From CAIXQW01 sp046049675 (GTDB taxonomy: Bacteria; Bacteroidota; Bacteroidia; Chitinophagales; Chitinophagaceae), in the NCBI GenBank assembly GCA_046049675.1, contig JBJORA010000038.1, forward strand, positions 1 through 64,000: a stretch of DNA of 64,000 bases, given 5' to 3'. The position numbers and the translations under genes were made by a program. The notes under the pieces were generated by a model that saw only the letters and a list, made by a program, of their open reading frames with translations, did not search any database and had not been told where the DNA came from. Below are positions 45,701 through 52,780 of the stretch, piece by piece; within the stretch, counting starts at the first letter, position 1; every line of letters begins with the position of its first letter.

Positions 45701-47585
45701 GATTATTAATTATTGAGATAAATGCAGGCTTTACTACAGTATCAACACTACCACCACACGGAGCTGTGCCAGTTACAATTAGTCGCACATTGTATATGCC
45801 AGCGGCGGCATATGTGTGCGATGGATTTTGTGCCGTGCTAGTTGTTCCATCACCAAAATCCCAGTTGTAAGTTGTTGCGTTAAGCGATGTGCTTGTAAAG
45901 TTAATTGTTGCTGATGTACCGCAGGTAATTGTTGGATTGGCCGTGAAATTTGCTGTAACCAAATTAGCGAATCTACTACCAACACCCACAGCGTGCCAAG
46001 CATTGGTAACTTCAATTACTTGTTGACTGCACGAGCCAAATAAATCTATGGCTGATTGAATTGAATAGGTGCGAGCATCAGCGTACTGTGAATTAGAATA
46101 AAGGTAGACATTTAGCGTTCTATAGGCAATCTTAGTAGCATCAGCCATGCCTATTGCGTTAACAGTATAGGAGTTGCCTATATCATTTGTCCCTGAACCG
46201 CCATTGCATAGCAGGTAGTACCAGTAATTTTGAACCTGGGAGTTTGTATGAACACCGCCGTAGTCAGCAAATCCAAACTCCCAATAAGTCCCATGATAAG
46301 TATCTGGCTGATTAGTTAAGTTTGGATTTTCAATATTTCTAAATGGTACACTTGAACCAAGAGCAAACTCATCGCCCATCAAAAAATTGGCAGTTGAAGG
46401 ATTAGCATAAAAATCAATTGCGATACCAATTATATCACTAAAGGATTCATTTAACGCACCAGGTTCAAATTGGTAGGCTAAATCTGCACTAAATTGTGTA
46501 ACAGCATGCGTAATTTCATGGCCTACCACATCTGTTGATGTCAATGGGCCATAGGTAGTTCCATTGCCATCACCATAAGCCATATAAAGATCAATAGCAT
46601 CCCAAAAGGCGTTTACATAATAACTTCCATAGTGCGTGTAACTATTAATTGGAGAGCCAGCATTGTCATATGAGTTTCTATTCAAAATATTTTGGTAATA
46701 GTCCCAGGTTTTTTCTGCGCCGTAATGTGCATCATAGACTGCTGAGTCGGTATTCCAATTATTATCTGTATCAATAAAGTCAGTGGCAGTTACCGTGTTT
46801 GTGCCTGAACCCATGTTGTACGTATTAATAACTCGCGTGCCATTTTCTCTTAACCTGTAGTTAGATGGACCTGTACTATCCGTGGTTATACTTACAATAC
46901 CACAATACTTGGTTGCGGCTGTACCTGTCACATTAGTATGCAATATTTGATTTTCTTCAAAGACTTTACTGCCATCTTTTGTACTGATGTAAAAAACATA
47001 TTTTAGTGGCTTTTCGTACTGCGCCACCGCAAGAACCTTGTCACATAAAACCCAAAGACCATCTTTGCTTCTAAAATAAACCGTTTCCATTTTTTTGATA
47101 CTAACGCTATCAACTTCTCCATCTTTTTCCTTTAAGAACGATATAGCATTACGAGTAAAATTCCCTAGTGGAACTATTTCGGGTTTCTGTGTGCTTATGT
47201 AGTATTCGCCATTAATACTTACTACCTTTTGGTTTTTACAATGCAGCTTCAAGGTGCCATGTGTTACTTTAATGTCGGCATAATATTGTTGGTAAGTATA
47301 ATGTGTAAATCCAATGTCATCCTTCTCTATGCGAATTAATTTGAAAGATAAAAAAGGGCTTTGTGCTAAAAAGACACTTTTTAGCACTTCATCTCTTTCC
47401 GCTTCTCGTGGCTGAGCAGAGTCTGCAAAAGTGATAAACTTATATGTGCCATCATCATTAAGCAGAATTTTGGACGCGTTAGCAATAAGCTGTTGTGCCT
47501 CTTTGCCAACAAGCTCTTTTGCAATAGCTTTTGTACAAAGAGAAAGCCAAAAAATGGATAAGATAAACAAAGATATTTTTTTCAT
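36777..47585 (-). CDS. Giant T9SS-exported M4 metallopeptidase with tandem PKD/GEVED/CUB repeats
   Basis: A 3602-residue secreted protein. In order: signal peptide, FTP/PepSY-like propeptide (about 20-220), thermolysin-type M4 peptidase (about 225-545) with HEITH near 354 and the third ligand in ALNESFSD, a PKD domain, then three tandem copies of a unit of about 830 residues, each GEVED - PKD - CUB - PKD - amidotransferase-like Rossmann module - BACON-like - PKD, then a fourth diverged GEVED, further PKDs, and a Por-type sorting domain (about 3520-3602). It should be exported by the type IX system and displayed or released. Unit boundaries in DNA are near 45.68, 43.20, 40.70 and 38.21 kb. Amidotransferase-like modules between PKD and GEVED are an unusual part. 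Confidence 0.95.
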   Translation of the reverse strand: MKKISLFILSIFWLSLCTKAIAKELVGKEAQQLIANASKILLNDDGTYKFITFADSAQPREAERDEVLKSVFLAQSPFLSFKLIRIEKDDIGFTHYTYQQYYADIKVTHGTLKLHCKNQKVVSINGEYYISTQKPEIVPLGNFTRNAISFLKEKDGEVDSVSIKKMETVYFRSKDGLWVLCDKVLAVAQYEKPLKYVFYISTKDGSKVFEENQILHTNVTGTAATKYCGIVSITTDSTGPSNYRLRENGTRVINTYNMGSGTNTVTATDFIDTDNNWNTDSAVYDAHYGAEKTWDYYQNILNRNSYDNAGSPINSYTHYGSYYVNAFWDAIDLYMAYGDGNGTTYGPLTSTDVVGHEITHAVTQFSADLAYQFEPGALNESFSDIIGIAIDFYANPSTANFLMGDEFALGSSVPFRNIENPNLTNQPDTYHGTYWEFGFADYGGVHTNSQVQNYWYYLLCNGGSGTNDIGNSYTVNAIGMADATKIAYRTLNVYLYSNSQYADARTYSIQSAIDLFGSCSQQVIEVTNAWHAVGVGSRFANLVTANFTANPTITCGTSATINFTSTSLNATTYNWDFGDGTTSTAQNPSHTYAAAGIYNVRLIVTGTAPCGGSVDTVVKPAFISIINNPMPIPSTCLPILVSTSPNYGILNVQVNTINNSSSVAIEGYKDFTCTQQTTLSPSSQYMLKITTQYQYEKTTAFIDYNNDGVFSTLELLPTFSSSSNVRQIIFSIPSAGVTYNTPLRLRIISDLNPITSACPILNYGQAEDYTVIISNIGVASPLANYYVVDTVVGAGTSSIFTDLSANGPTNWSWTFSGGIPNSSTAQNPTVLFNAAGVYPVKLVASNAYGTDSITRNIHVTDSFKLCSPTSTQTITTTSGLLYDSGGPFGNYQNGENCSLLISPGVCTDSIKLTFTSCVTEQFGDYLSVYDGATTTSPVLWLGSGSGLPPALTATSGNMLINFTTSAMGNYSGFEASWTTFQSLNITPTASFSFAPSTPAVLDTILFTNTSSANAVAWHWDFGDGGISTLQNPTHQYSTAGTYIVTLISSACGGASDTMTNIITTQGSPNVVFSNTSFSVNLGCSDTVNLQVLLQNNGLGTLNWHIGSPLAGTVNNKVLAWTYGVDLSAVGEFNSTIAAINQYYTNYVLSTSAATTDSSLEADLIGKSVLLIPEIETGSAVVVSSCSTAIKNFVQNGGTVIYCGDGNTHTPINTGIFSGGYGSSIYGASIPVINNSTPITANVYPPVAATSSTHSYSFTNANRITLLPGQTSGTEVVTIMNYGLGTAIFIGFDYNMYDSNSAKIISNAVGYAIQNSTKLAGAFVTPSNGTVSSGSIDTITIHVNSRGLQGGIDTSFVIVNTNDPANLQDTIWIYKNISNMPCANFGNTTPSLCAGVVNFTDSTTNNPFLWHWDFGDGSTSTLQNPTHVFTANGTFSVTLIATSIAGTDSISKTVTINNAAGPLGAFCSPSVLSSVGTSYGIMNVQLNTINNSSSIAASEGYADFTCTQQTTLVSGTQYLLKVTTLYQFEKTIAWIDYNNDGAFSNTEALPTFASGNNVRQIILNIPSTGVSYNTPLRLRIISDLINYTTPCPILSSGQAEDYTVIISNTNSASPIANYYVVDTLVSVGSFRTFSDLSANGPTSWNWTIPGGSPSSSTAQNPSVLFSTAGVYPVKLTASNAFGIDSITKNIYVGSTFNLCSPSSTLTTTASFGLIYDSGGGSGNYQTNQNCSLLINPGTCFDSIKLTFTSFQTESGYDFLYVYDGASTASPLLWSGSGSTLPPTLTATSGKMFIKFTSDVSWNLAGFAASWTAFHSVTASPIANFSFMPVTPAVLDTVVFSNNSSLDVIAWSWNFGDGATSNLQNPTHQYSTAGTYTVTLIVSSCIGTTDTTTTIITTQGNPSVMYGPSSFSVNLGCNDTANLQVLIHNLGAGSLNWNIGTSISGAGNSNVLAWTYGTDLTVAGEYYKTIAAINQYYANYTLHTSTATTSAALLADLNGKNVLLIPKKETGSTAVISACSVAIQSFVQNGGIVIYCGDNIFNTVINTGIFNGSYASNLASTNITIVNNTTPLTVNVGSSFTASNATHSYNFTNTNKTTLVSGAGGKEVVTILPYGLGKAIFIAFDYNSYDSNAAKIISNAVNYAIQSSVMPGGAFVTPSNGTVNSNNTDTAYLQVNSNGISGGIDTSFVILNTNDPNNLHDTIWIYKNIPNTPCANFGNTIPTLCTGVVNFTDSTTNNPISWYWNFGDGYTSTMQNPTHIYTSSGTFTVTLIATSITGSDSVSKIVLINNIGGPIAAACNPIVLPTFTTYGIKTVQLNSINHSSSNATEGYKDFTCTQQTTLFASSQYVLKVTTYYQFDKTLAWIDYNNDGVFSSSEALPPFASTSAARQVIFSIPSTGVVYNTPLRLRIISDLFTYASPCPTLSYGQGEDYTVIISNASTVSPAANYYVVDTIVRIGDTVKFFDISTNGPTNWNWTIPGGSLSSSTAQNPSVAFNTAGVYPVKLVVSNAFGSDSITRNIHVFNSFTLCNPSGAQIVTATSGLIYDSGGPTSNYSNNENCSVLINPGICTDSIKLTFSSFQAESGYDFLFVYNGSSSASPLLWSGSGSVLPPTLTATSGKMFIKFSTNSVNNNGGFAASWLAFQSTSPSPTANFTYAPAIPAIFDTVYFTNTSSANAVIWLWDFGDGATSNLQNPTHQYSTAGTYTVTLITTSCGGGSDTITNTITTQGNPSVVYSANSFSVNLGCRDTANLQVLLQNNGTGVLNWHSGNTSLAGVGGNNMLAWTYGVDLTLTGEYNNTIAAINQYYTNYALSTSAAATNATLEGDLIGKDVLLIPEKETGSIPVITACSTAIQNFVQKGGTVIYCGDLNKKTAISTGIFSGNYAANITGTNITVVNNNSPITANVISPVLGSNATYCYSFTNTNKTTLLSGASGNEVLTVLPYGLGKAMFIAFDYNSYDSNAAKIISNAVKYAIQNSVMQGGAIAVPNSGTASPGTADTVNIQVNSNGLMGGLDTSYIILNTNDPNNLQDTIWVYKNVSYMPCANFSTSAPTLCSSYVSFTDSTTNNPNSWYWNFGDGNISTLQNPTHVYTNNGTFTVTLVATNNTGTDSISKTVTILNTGGPISTACTMSTGTKCCNNGISNFNFAGINHSSLSDVEGFQDFTCATYAIVTKGASYPFYITGTTTGQWFHVYLDFNNDGTFSSNENLISNSYSTNGYLSGNVTIPNNSILYTTLRMRVIASASPISLCSTIDNGQAEDYSIIVRDSIPTADFTATPTTAWVNEIVQFTDISTSNITAWNWQMPGASTPTSTINNPSTSYPVAGTYDVTLIANNLAGADTIVRSNYINVLNLPSTSFTYFDPNCSGNVNFAAQLPAPYTSATWDFGDGSGQTVSSSLISHTYTNQGTYTVSLIAISPYGNDTFTAIVNVSFWNASIQIFGIAAPNSPITFSVQSSNPIASAIWDFGDNIGNSFLKNPVYTYSSTGTYTVSVSVIDTHGCSKELLYILTINPLALTSTGAHTDVNVYPNPFNNTLNIAFDNIKYANELSVQIFTATGQKVYAMKKEKLSLDKLNIPVSKTLAKGVYFVEVNVDGNKFTKKVTKE
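38200..45680. repeat. Three tandem intragenic repeats of about 2.49 kb
   Basis: The DNA for the GEVED block recurs near 45.55, 43.07, 40.57 and, diverged, 38.10 kb, a constant spacing of about 2.48-2.49 kb. Long stretches are alike between copies. The repeats are prone to recombination and to misassembly. Confidence 0.85.
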
Positions 47586-47656
47586 ATCGAGAGCAGGTAT
47601 TTTGCTATCTCAAATGTAAGTAATGTTTTGTTTACACTGTAGCTAACTCGCACAAA

Positions 47657-47685
47657 AAAAGGCAACCATTTGCTAGTTGCCTTTT
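47657..47685 (-). terminator. Terminator of the T9SS surface-protein gene
   Basis: AAAAGGCAAC and GTTGCCTTTT arms with a 9-base loop, followed on the minus strand by a run of T. About 22 bp after the stop. Confidence 0.8.
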
Positions 47686-47707
47686 GAAATTATACATTGC
47701 TTGGTTC

Positions 47708-49204
47708 TTATTGCACCACAAACTTCTTGCTTGTTAATTGGCCACCACTATGACTCAGCTTTAAGAAGTAGAATCCAGCATTAAGATTGGTATTGAGCTG
47801 TATAGCATGCGTACCTGCATTCAAATTGCCTAATTCTAATTTACTGATTACTTTACCAGTTGCGTCAAATATTTCTGCAGCACTATTTTGTAATGCGCTA
47901 GTGCTACTAATTTCAACTGCTAGTGCTTGACCAGTTGCGATAGGATTTGGTGAAATTGTAATAGAATTTACAATCTTAGTTTGAGTGATAGCTGTTGGCT
48001 GATTACGCTTTAAGACTACAGTAAAATCTTTATTAAAAGTACCATCGTTTGCCCTCACTGAAACAAGAAAGTCTTTAGACTCAGTAACACTAGGCGTCCA
48101 AGTGAATGTACCTTTCTTCTCATTTGCATTGCCTGTAGCTGTGCTAGTAAAGCTTGCATTGCTAGCGCCATCAAGAAGCAACGCCGAGTTGGCATTAAGC
48201 GTCAGTGTTTCATCGGCATTTTGATCGGTAGCAAATACCTCAAAACTTAAGGCACTACCTGGCGTATAAACGATATAGTTGTATTGTTGGCCGTTCGCGC
48301 CACTGGCTACATTGATGCCGCTATTGCCACTCATTGCTGGTAAAAAAAGTTTTGTACCAGTCGAGTCAGAATCGGATATTACTACATACTGCATATCGCG
48401 AATAGTACTACCGATTTTAGCGCCATTTCTATATTCATCGATTTGAAAAGAAGCAACGTAATTACCAACTAGATTTGGCGTCCAAGTCAATTCTCCACTA
48501 TAGTTGTTGAGTGAAAAAGGCCCACCAGGGTCTGCTGGAGGTGTGCTATATCCTATACAAGGTGTATTGGTAAGCAGCAACGAATCAAAATCTTGTGGTG
48601 TAGCAAGACTCCAATTGAGGCTATCGCCATCTGCATCGAAAGGCAGGGGATTATACAGCCACGCTTGGTTAATTGGGCCATAAATTACTGGTTGGGCTAA
48701 AAACTCCGGCGAAGAATTTACATAAGTGCCACTCGAATCGTATTCGTATTCGCACGTTAGTGTAAGCCCATCATAGCCTGGATTAGCAAGATTAAGTATA
48801 GCATGGTTTCTGCAACAGTCGTAAGTGGTAATTCTGTACCTGCCATTGCCATTTGCAGCAAAAACCATATCTATTGTGCCAGAAGAATCGTAGTAAATGT
48901 TATACTCTACACCATATGGTATGCCTGTCATTACAGTGGCAGAAGTTAGATCCAAGTCCAATGTACTTGGCGATGCTTGGTAAATTGTTGTCCATTGGGT
49001 GAGCAAGGCATCGTACTTCTGTATAATGTACTCTGCATGATAATGCGCAAAGGTGCCCAATTGGTCTCTGTAGGCGATATGTTTCAAGACAAAAACGCCG
49101 CTTTGAGATTTGTACAAAATTAAGTCGCCGCCCATTAAATGGGTTGCACGGCTCGCAAAAAAGGAGCAAGCCAAGAATAGTGTTGCAATTAGATTTTTTT
49201 TCAT
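47708..49204 (-). CDS. T9SS-exported surface protein (THxxGG-type start)
   Basis: A 498-residue protein with a signal peptide, a mature start ATHLMGGD that is common in large Bacteroidota surface proteins, beta-sandwich regions (about 25-410, including cadherin-like stretches) and a Por sorting domain (about 425-498, ISPNPIATGQ to KKFVVQ). It is a cargo of type IX secretion. Ligand unknown. Monocistronic, with its own terminator. Confidence 0.88.
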   Translation of the reverse strand: MKKNLIATLFLACSFFASRATHLMGGDLILYKSQSGVFVLKHIAYRDQLGTFAHYHAEYIIQKYDALLTQWTTIYQASPSTLDLDLTSATVMTGIPYGVEYNIYYDSSGTIDMVFAANGNGRYRITTYDCCRNHAILNLANPGYDGLTLTCEYEYDSSGTYVNSSPEFLAQPVIYGPINQAWLYNPLPFDADGDSLNWSLATPQDFDSLLLTNTPCIGYSTPPADPGGPFSLNNYSGELTWTPNLVGNYVASFQIDEYRNGAKIGSTIRDMQYVVISDSDSTGTKLFLPAMSGNSGINVASGANGQQYNYIVYTPGSALSFEVFATDQNADETLTLNANSALLLDGASNASFTSTATGNANEKKGTFTWTPSVTESKDFLVSVRANDGTFNKDFTVVLKRNQPTAITQTKIVNSITISPNPIATGQALAVEISSTSALQNSAAEIFDATGKVISKLELGNLNAGTHAIQLNTNLNAGFYFLKLSHSGGQLTSKKFVVQ

Positions 49205-49257
49205 TTTGTTGGAGATTTTAGAGTAAAAATTAAGTTTTTCGACGTTTCCCTTGCTGT

Positions 49258-49275
49258 CGTATACATATGTATACG
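49258..49275. promoter_or_regulatory. 18-bp perfect palindrome
   Basis: CGTATACATATGTATACG reads the same on both strands. It sits about 55 bp before the minus-strand T9SS protein start and is a candidate operator. Confidence 0.55.
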
Positions 49276-49662
49276 GACTTGGCTAGAGAATCGTTAGTCA
49301 AATTTACACTTTTTTTGAAAATAATTACACTTTTTGAATTTTTCTGTCCATTAACTGCCTAGTGCTTTTGCAAACGCTAATAATTTACTCGTATTAATTA
49401 TTTTAAGTGATGGTAGAAATGTGCATTAGCAAATAAAGCACAACATGTAAAACAAAAAAATAGAAGCATACTAGCTAAGTACAAATAAAGAAACTGTTTA
49501 TACAATCGTAAACTAAATGCTTTTTACTATGGTAATCGTTGCAAAAAGGTTTGATGCGTTTCTTCTAAGTTAAAGTAACTATACTCGAGAATACCTCGTT
49601 ATCAAATTGCAACTTCCTCACGCAAAGCCCAAAAACTTTTGTTGATACAAACTTTATGCTTT

Positions 49663-49670
49663 TACCTTTG
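49663..49670 (+). promoter_or_regulatory. Predicted promoter of the RtcB-PrfH operon
   Basis: TACCTTTG matches TAnnTTTG, with a TTTTG -33-like box about 21 bases upstream. The first gene starts about 230 bp downstream, so the transcript has a long leader. Confidence 0.55.
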
Positions 49671-49903
49671 CATCGCAAAAAGATATTTTTATAACACTAT
49701 AAAAATCTATTACAATGACTTGGCACACACATAGCACCACAGTACTATTATCTGCATAATGGCAGGTGTGAATTCATTGTATCAATAATTTCCCTGCACA
49801 CAATTCCGATTTACTTGCTTTAGCTGCACGTGCTAATGCGTCGTTTCATTATGCGACAATAGTTTTCTAATCACATTTTTTTGATCATTAAACTTTTTTA
49901 TTC

Positions 49904-50608
49904 ATGCATAGTGAAGAGCATTTCTATGCTATTCGTATCCGTAACAAACGACGGAGAATACGCGACAGTAAAACACATAAAGCAAAACAATTAATACAGC
50001 TAGGTAAACAGCAACAAGCCTTGCGCACAATTCAACAGCATCTTGGCTACGAAGCGCTTGAAACACCTTACCAGAAAGGGTTTAAGCGATTTTTTGTACT
50101 AAGCGAACAAGTGATTTCAGACAAAGAAAAATGCCTGTACGAAGAACTGCTGCCATGGGTGAATACAATACAATATAGCTTGCGCCATGACTTTAAAAAG
50201 AAGAAACGGGTCAAACGTAAACGTGTATTTGTAGATACAATACAAGAACTGAAAACGTATTACGCATATCAATTCTACAAAGTACCAGATCATTTACAAA
50301 GATTTTTTGTGCCTGTGCTTTACTGCAGTAGAAACAGATATAGTATAGAACTACGTTTTACATTTTCTGAACCATGGCGCTATAAACTTTGTGTTGCACC
50401 ACACATGATAACGCATCGCAAAATTGTTGACACAGAACTAGCAACAACAATAAAACAATTAGACAATATGATTGACACAAAATGCTTGCGTCCAAAAATT
50501 GACAAGGCACGCAGCAAAAGATATCAATACAAAAATGGCATCAAGTACATAAAACATAGTGAGATACAAGTGCCAATACAACAATTATTAAAAAACAACA
50601 ATGAGTAA
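49904..50608 (+). CDS. Unknown basic protein coupled to RtcB
   Basis: A 234-residue, strongly basic protein (many Lys/Arg, e.g. KKKKRVKRKR near 117) with no signal peptide and no domain I recognise. It overlaps the RtcB start by 8 bp, which implies translational coupling and joint function. The charge suggests RNA or ribosome binding. It may be an uncharacterised partner of the RtcB-PrfH repair pair. Confidence 0.8.
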   Translation: MHSEEHFYAIRIRNKRRRIRDSKTHKAKQLIQLGKQQQALRTIQQHLGYEALETPYQKGFKRFFVLSEQVISDKEKCLYEELLPWVNTIQYSLRHDFKKKKRVKRKRVFVDTIQELKTYYAYQFYKVPDHLQRFFVPVLYCSRNRYSIELRFTFSEPWRYKLCVAPHMITHRKIVDTELATTIKQLDNMIDTKCLRPKIDKARSKRYQYKNGIKYIKHSEIQVPIQQLLKNNNE

Positions 50609-51998
50609 GATTAAATTAAAAGAACTTAGCAAACTTGGCTATACAAATAATCAAGCACGAACAACAGCCTTGAATGTAATAGCGAAGTATTGCAAACACC
50701 ATACTGCAGAAGCAATTGCAGATTTATTGGTGGACATTAAAAACAATCCGACAGCCTATTTGCAAGAAGAAGGATTAAACAAAATTGCTTTGTGCTTTGT
50801 AGAAGAAGTGCACGAAGAGGCTTTTACGGCATACGAACTCAATAGCGAAGCCAAGCAAGTAAAAACGTATGGTGCAAAAAACATCGATACCATTGCAAAG
50901 CAGCAAATGGATATTGCTTTGCGTTTGCCCATAGCAACACGTGGTGCTTTAATGCCTGATGCGCATGCTGGTTATGGCTTACCTATAGGTGGTGTATTAG
51001 CCTGCGATAATGCCGTAATACCATATGGCATAGGTGTAGATATTGGTTGCAGAATGGCTATGACTATATACGATGCCAACGAAACTGCATTTAACCAGTA
51101 TAAGTATCAATGCAAAACTGCCTTAAGCGAATGGACACATTTTGGCAATGAAGGCGGTCTTGAGCAAAAACAAGACCATCGCATCATGGAGCATGCATTG
51201 TTCAACGAACTTGAGCTTTGTAAGAAGTTGAAAGGTAAGGCATGGCGACAACTAGGTAGTAGCGGCGGTGGCAATCACTTTGTAGAGTGGGGCTTGTTAG
51301 ATATGCAGGAGCAAAACAATTTGCAGCTTAGACCTGGCAGGTATATTGCCTTACTATCGCACAGTGGTTCGCGCGGCTTGGGTGCTACAATAGCACAACA
51401 CTATTTTGCGCAAGCAATGGCGGTGTGCAAGTTGCCCAATATTGCCAAGCACATGGCATGGTTAAATCTTGATTCGTCGCTTGGCCAAGAATACTGGCTA
51501 GCCATGAATCTTGCAGGTGAGTATGCAGCAGCAAATCACGAAGTTATACATGCCAATATTACAAAAGCGCTAGGCTTTACACCAATAGCATGTGTGCAAA
51601 ATCACCACAACTTTGCGTGGCAAGAAGAAGTGGATGGCAAACAACTTATAGTACACAGAAAAGGTGCAACACCAGCGCACCAAGGAGAGTTTGGCATTAT
51701 ACCAGGTAGCATGGCACATGCAGGATACCTTGTAAGTGGTAAAGGCAAGGCGCTTGCATTGAACTCGGCATCGCATGGTGCAGGGCGTGCAATGAGCAGA
51801 GCCAAAGCAAAAAGTACCAATACGGTTTCTGCTATGAAGAAAATGCTTGCCGACAACAATATCACCTTAATTGGTGGTAGCACTGAGGAGGCACCTAACG
51901 CATACAAAGACATTGCCCAAGTGATGTTGGCGCAGCAAGAGCTTGTGCATATTGAAGGCAAGTTTCAACCGAAAATTGTAAGAATGTATAAAGAGTAA
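50601..51998 (+). CDS. rtcB: RtcB-family RNA ligase
   Basis: A 465-residue RtcB, which joins 2',3'-cyclic-phosphate or 3'-phosphate and 5'-OH RNA ends with GTP and Mn. Metal ligands are visible at D147 and C150 (GVDIGC), H226 (GGGNHF) and around H254; H392 in ASHGAGR is the guanylated histidine. The pairing with prfH marks the RtcB2 branch, which is reported to repair cleaved rRNA in stalled ribosomes. Three bases separate it from prfH. Confidence 0.95.
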   Translation: MSKIKLKELSKLGYTNNQARTTALNVIAKYCKHHTAEAIADLLVDIKNNPTAYLQEEGLNKIALCFVEEVHEEAFTAYELNSEAKQVKTYGAKNIDTIAKQQMDIALRLPIATRGALMPDAHAGYGLPIGGVLACDNAVIPYGIGVDIGCRMAMTIYDANETAFNQYKYQCKTALSEWTHFGNEGGLEQKQDHRIMEHALFNELELCKKLKGKAWRQLGSSGGGNHFVEWGLLDMQEQNNLQLRPGRYIALLSHSGSRGLGATIAQHYFAQAMAVCKLPNIAKHMAWLNLDSSLGQEYWLAMNLAGEYAAANHEVIHANITKALGFTPIACVQNHHNFAWQEEVDGKQLIVHRKGATPAHQGEFGIIPGSMAHAGYLVSGKGKALALNSASHGAGRAMSRAKAKSTNTVSAMKKMLADNNITLIGGSTEEAPNAYKDIAQVMLAQQELVHIEGKFQPKIVRMYKE

Positions 51999-52001
51999 GG
52001 C

Positions 52002-52613
52002 ATGAAAAAGATTTTACAAATTACATCAGGCAAAGGACCAGATGAATGTGAACGCGCAGTGGCTAAGCTTGCTGAAAAAATTTTGGCAGCAGCAAAAAAA
52101 CAAGACATCGCTGTAGAAGTTATTTCAAAGGTGCAAGGCCACTTGCCCAACACATTTCAATCACTTAGTATACTTGTACAAGGTGAGAAGTGCGACGAAT
52201 TTTGTGCAAGCTGGCAAGGCTCTATTTTGTGGATAGCACAAAGCCCGTTTAGAAAATTGCATAAACGTAAGAATTGGTTTGTACATGTAGCAGCATATGC
52301 TGTTGAAGAAAGTTTGCGCTTTAGCGAAAGTGATATTACTTTTTCTACCACACGAAGCGGAGGGCCAGGTGGGCAAAACGTCAATAAAGTAGAAACAGCA
52401 GTGCGTGCTACACACAAACCTACAGGCATAAGCGTGCTTGCGAGCGATGCACGAACCCAGTTGCAAAATAAGAAATTAGCAACTAAACGTTTGCGCACAA
52501 AGATTGTGCAAGCAGCGCTAGAAGCACTTCAATTGCAAATGCAGTTGCAATGGCAGCAACACCAAAATATTGAGCGAGGCAATGCGGTGAGGCGGTTTGA
52601 GGAAAGGCTGTAG
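52002..52613 (+). CDS. prfH: Peptide chain release factor H (PrfH)
   Basis: A 203-residue release factor with the catalytic GGQ at 123-125 (SGGPGGQNVNKVET) but without the stop-codon-reading domain of RF1/RF2, the PrfH type. PrfH frees peptides from ribosomes whose decoding site is damaged, before RtcB reseals the RNA. It directly follows rtcB. Confidence 0.93.
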   Translation: MKKILQITSGKGPDECERAVAKLAEKILAAAKKQDIAVEVISKVQGHLPNTFQSLSILVQGEKCDEFCASWQGSILWIAQSPFRKLHKRKNWFVHVAAYAVEESLRFSESDITFSTTRSGGPGGQNVNKVETAVRATHKPTGISVLASDARTQLQNKKLATKRLRTKIVQAALEALQLQMQLQWQQHQNIERGNAVRRFEERL

Positions 52614-52780
52614 CAGAGAGGACAAACAGAGCGGACAAACAGAGCGAGAGCGGGAGGACAGAGCGAGGACAGTGTGGGAGCGAAGAGTGAGAGTGTGGCA
52701 GAAAGAGAAAGAGAAACAGAAACAGAAAGAGAATGAGTGTTTTGCCAACCCAACCAGTAAAAAAAGACGTCTTTTGCGGT
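52614..52780. repeat. Purine-rich low-complexity spacer
   Basis: From 52614 to about 52739 the plus strand is almost only A and G, with the tandem unit GACAAACAGAGCG repeated at the start and GAAAGAGAAA-like runs later. No gene. It separates prfH from a T9SS protein gene. Confidence 0.75.

Larger units (their letters stand above)
49205..49903. other. Long intergenic region between T9SS protein and RNA-repair operon
   Basis: About 700 bp. It holds an 18-bp perfect palindrome (49258-49275), a promoter match at 49663-49670 and a long leader with a 14-codon frame at 49715-49759. No full gene seen. Confidence 0.7.

Noticed and set aside
38161..45870. Several plus-strand frames of 60-105 codons within the giant peptidase gene
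   Set aside because: They recur at the repeat period as shadows of the repeated minus-strand coding sequence.
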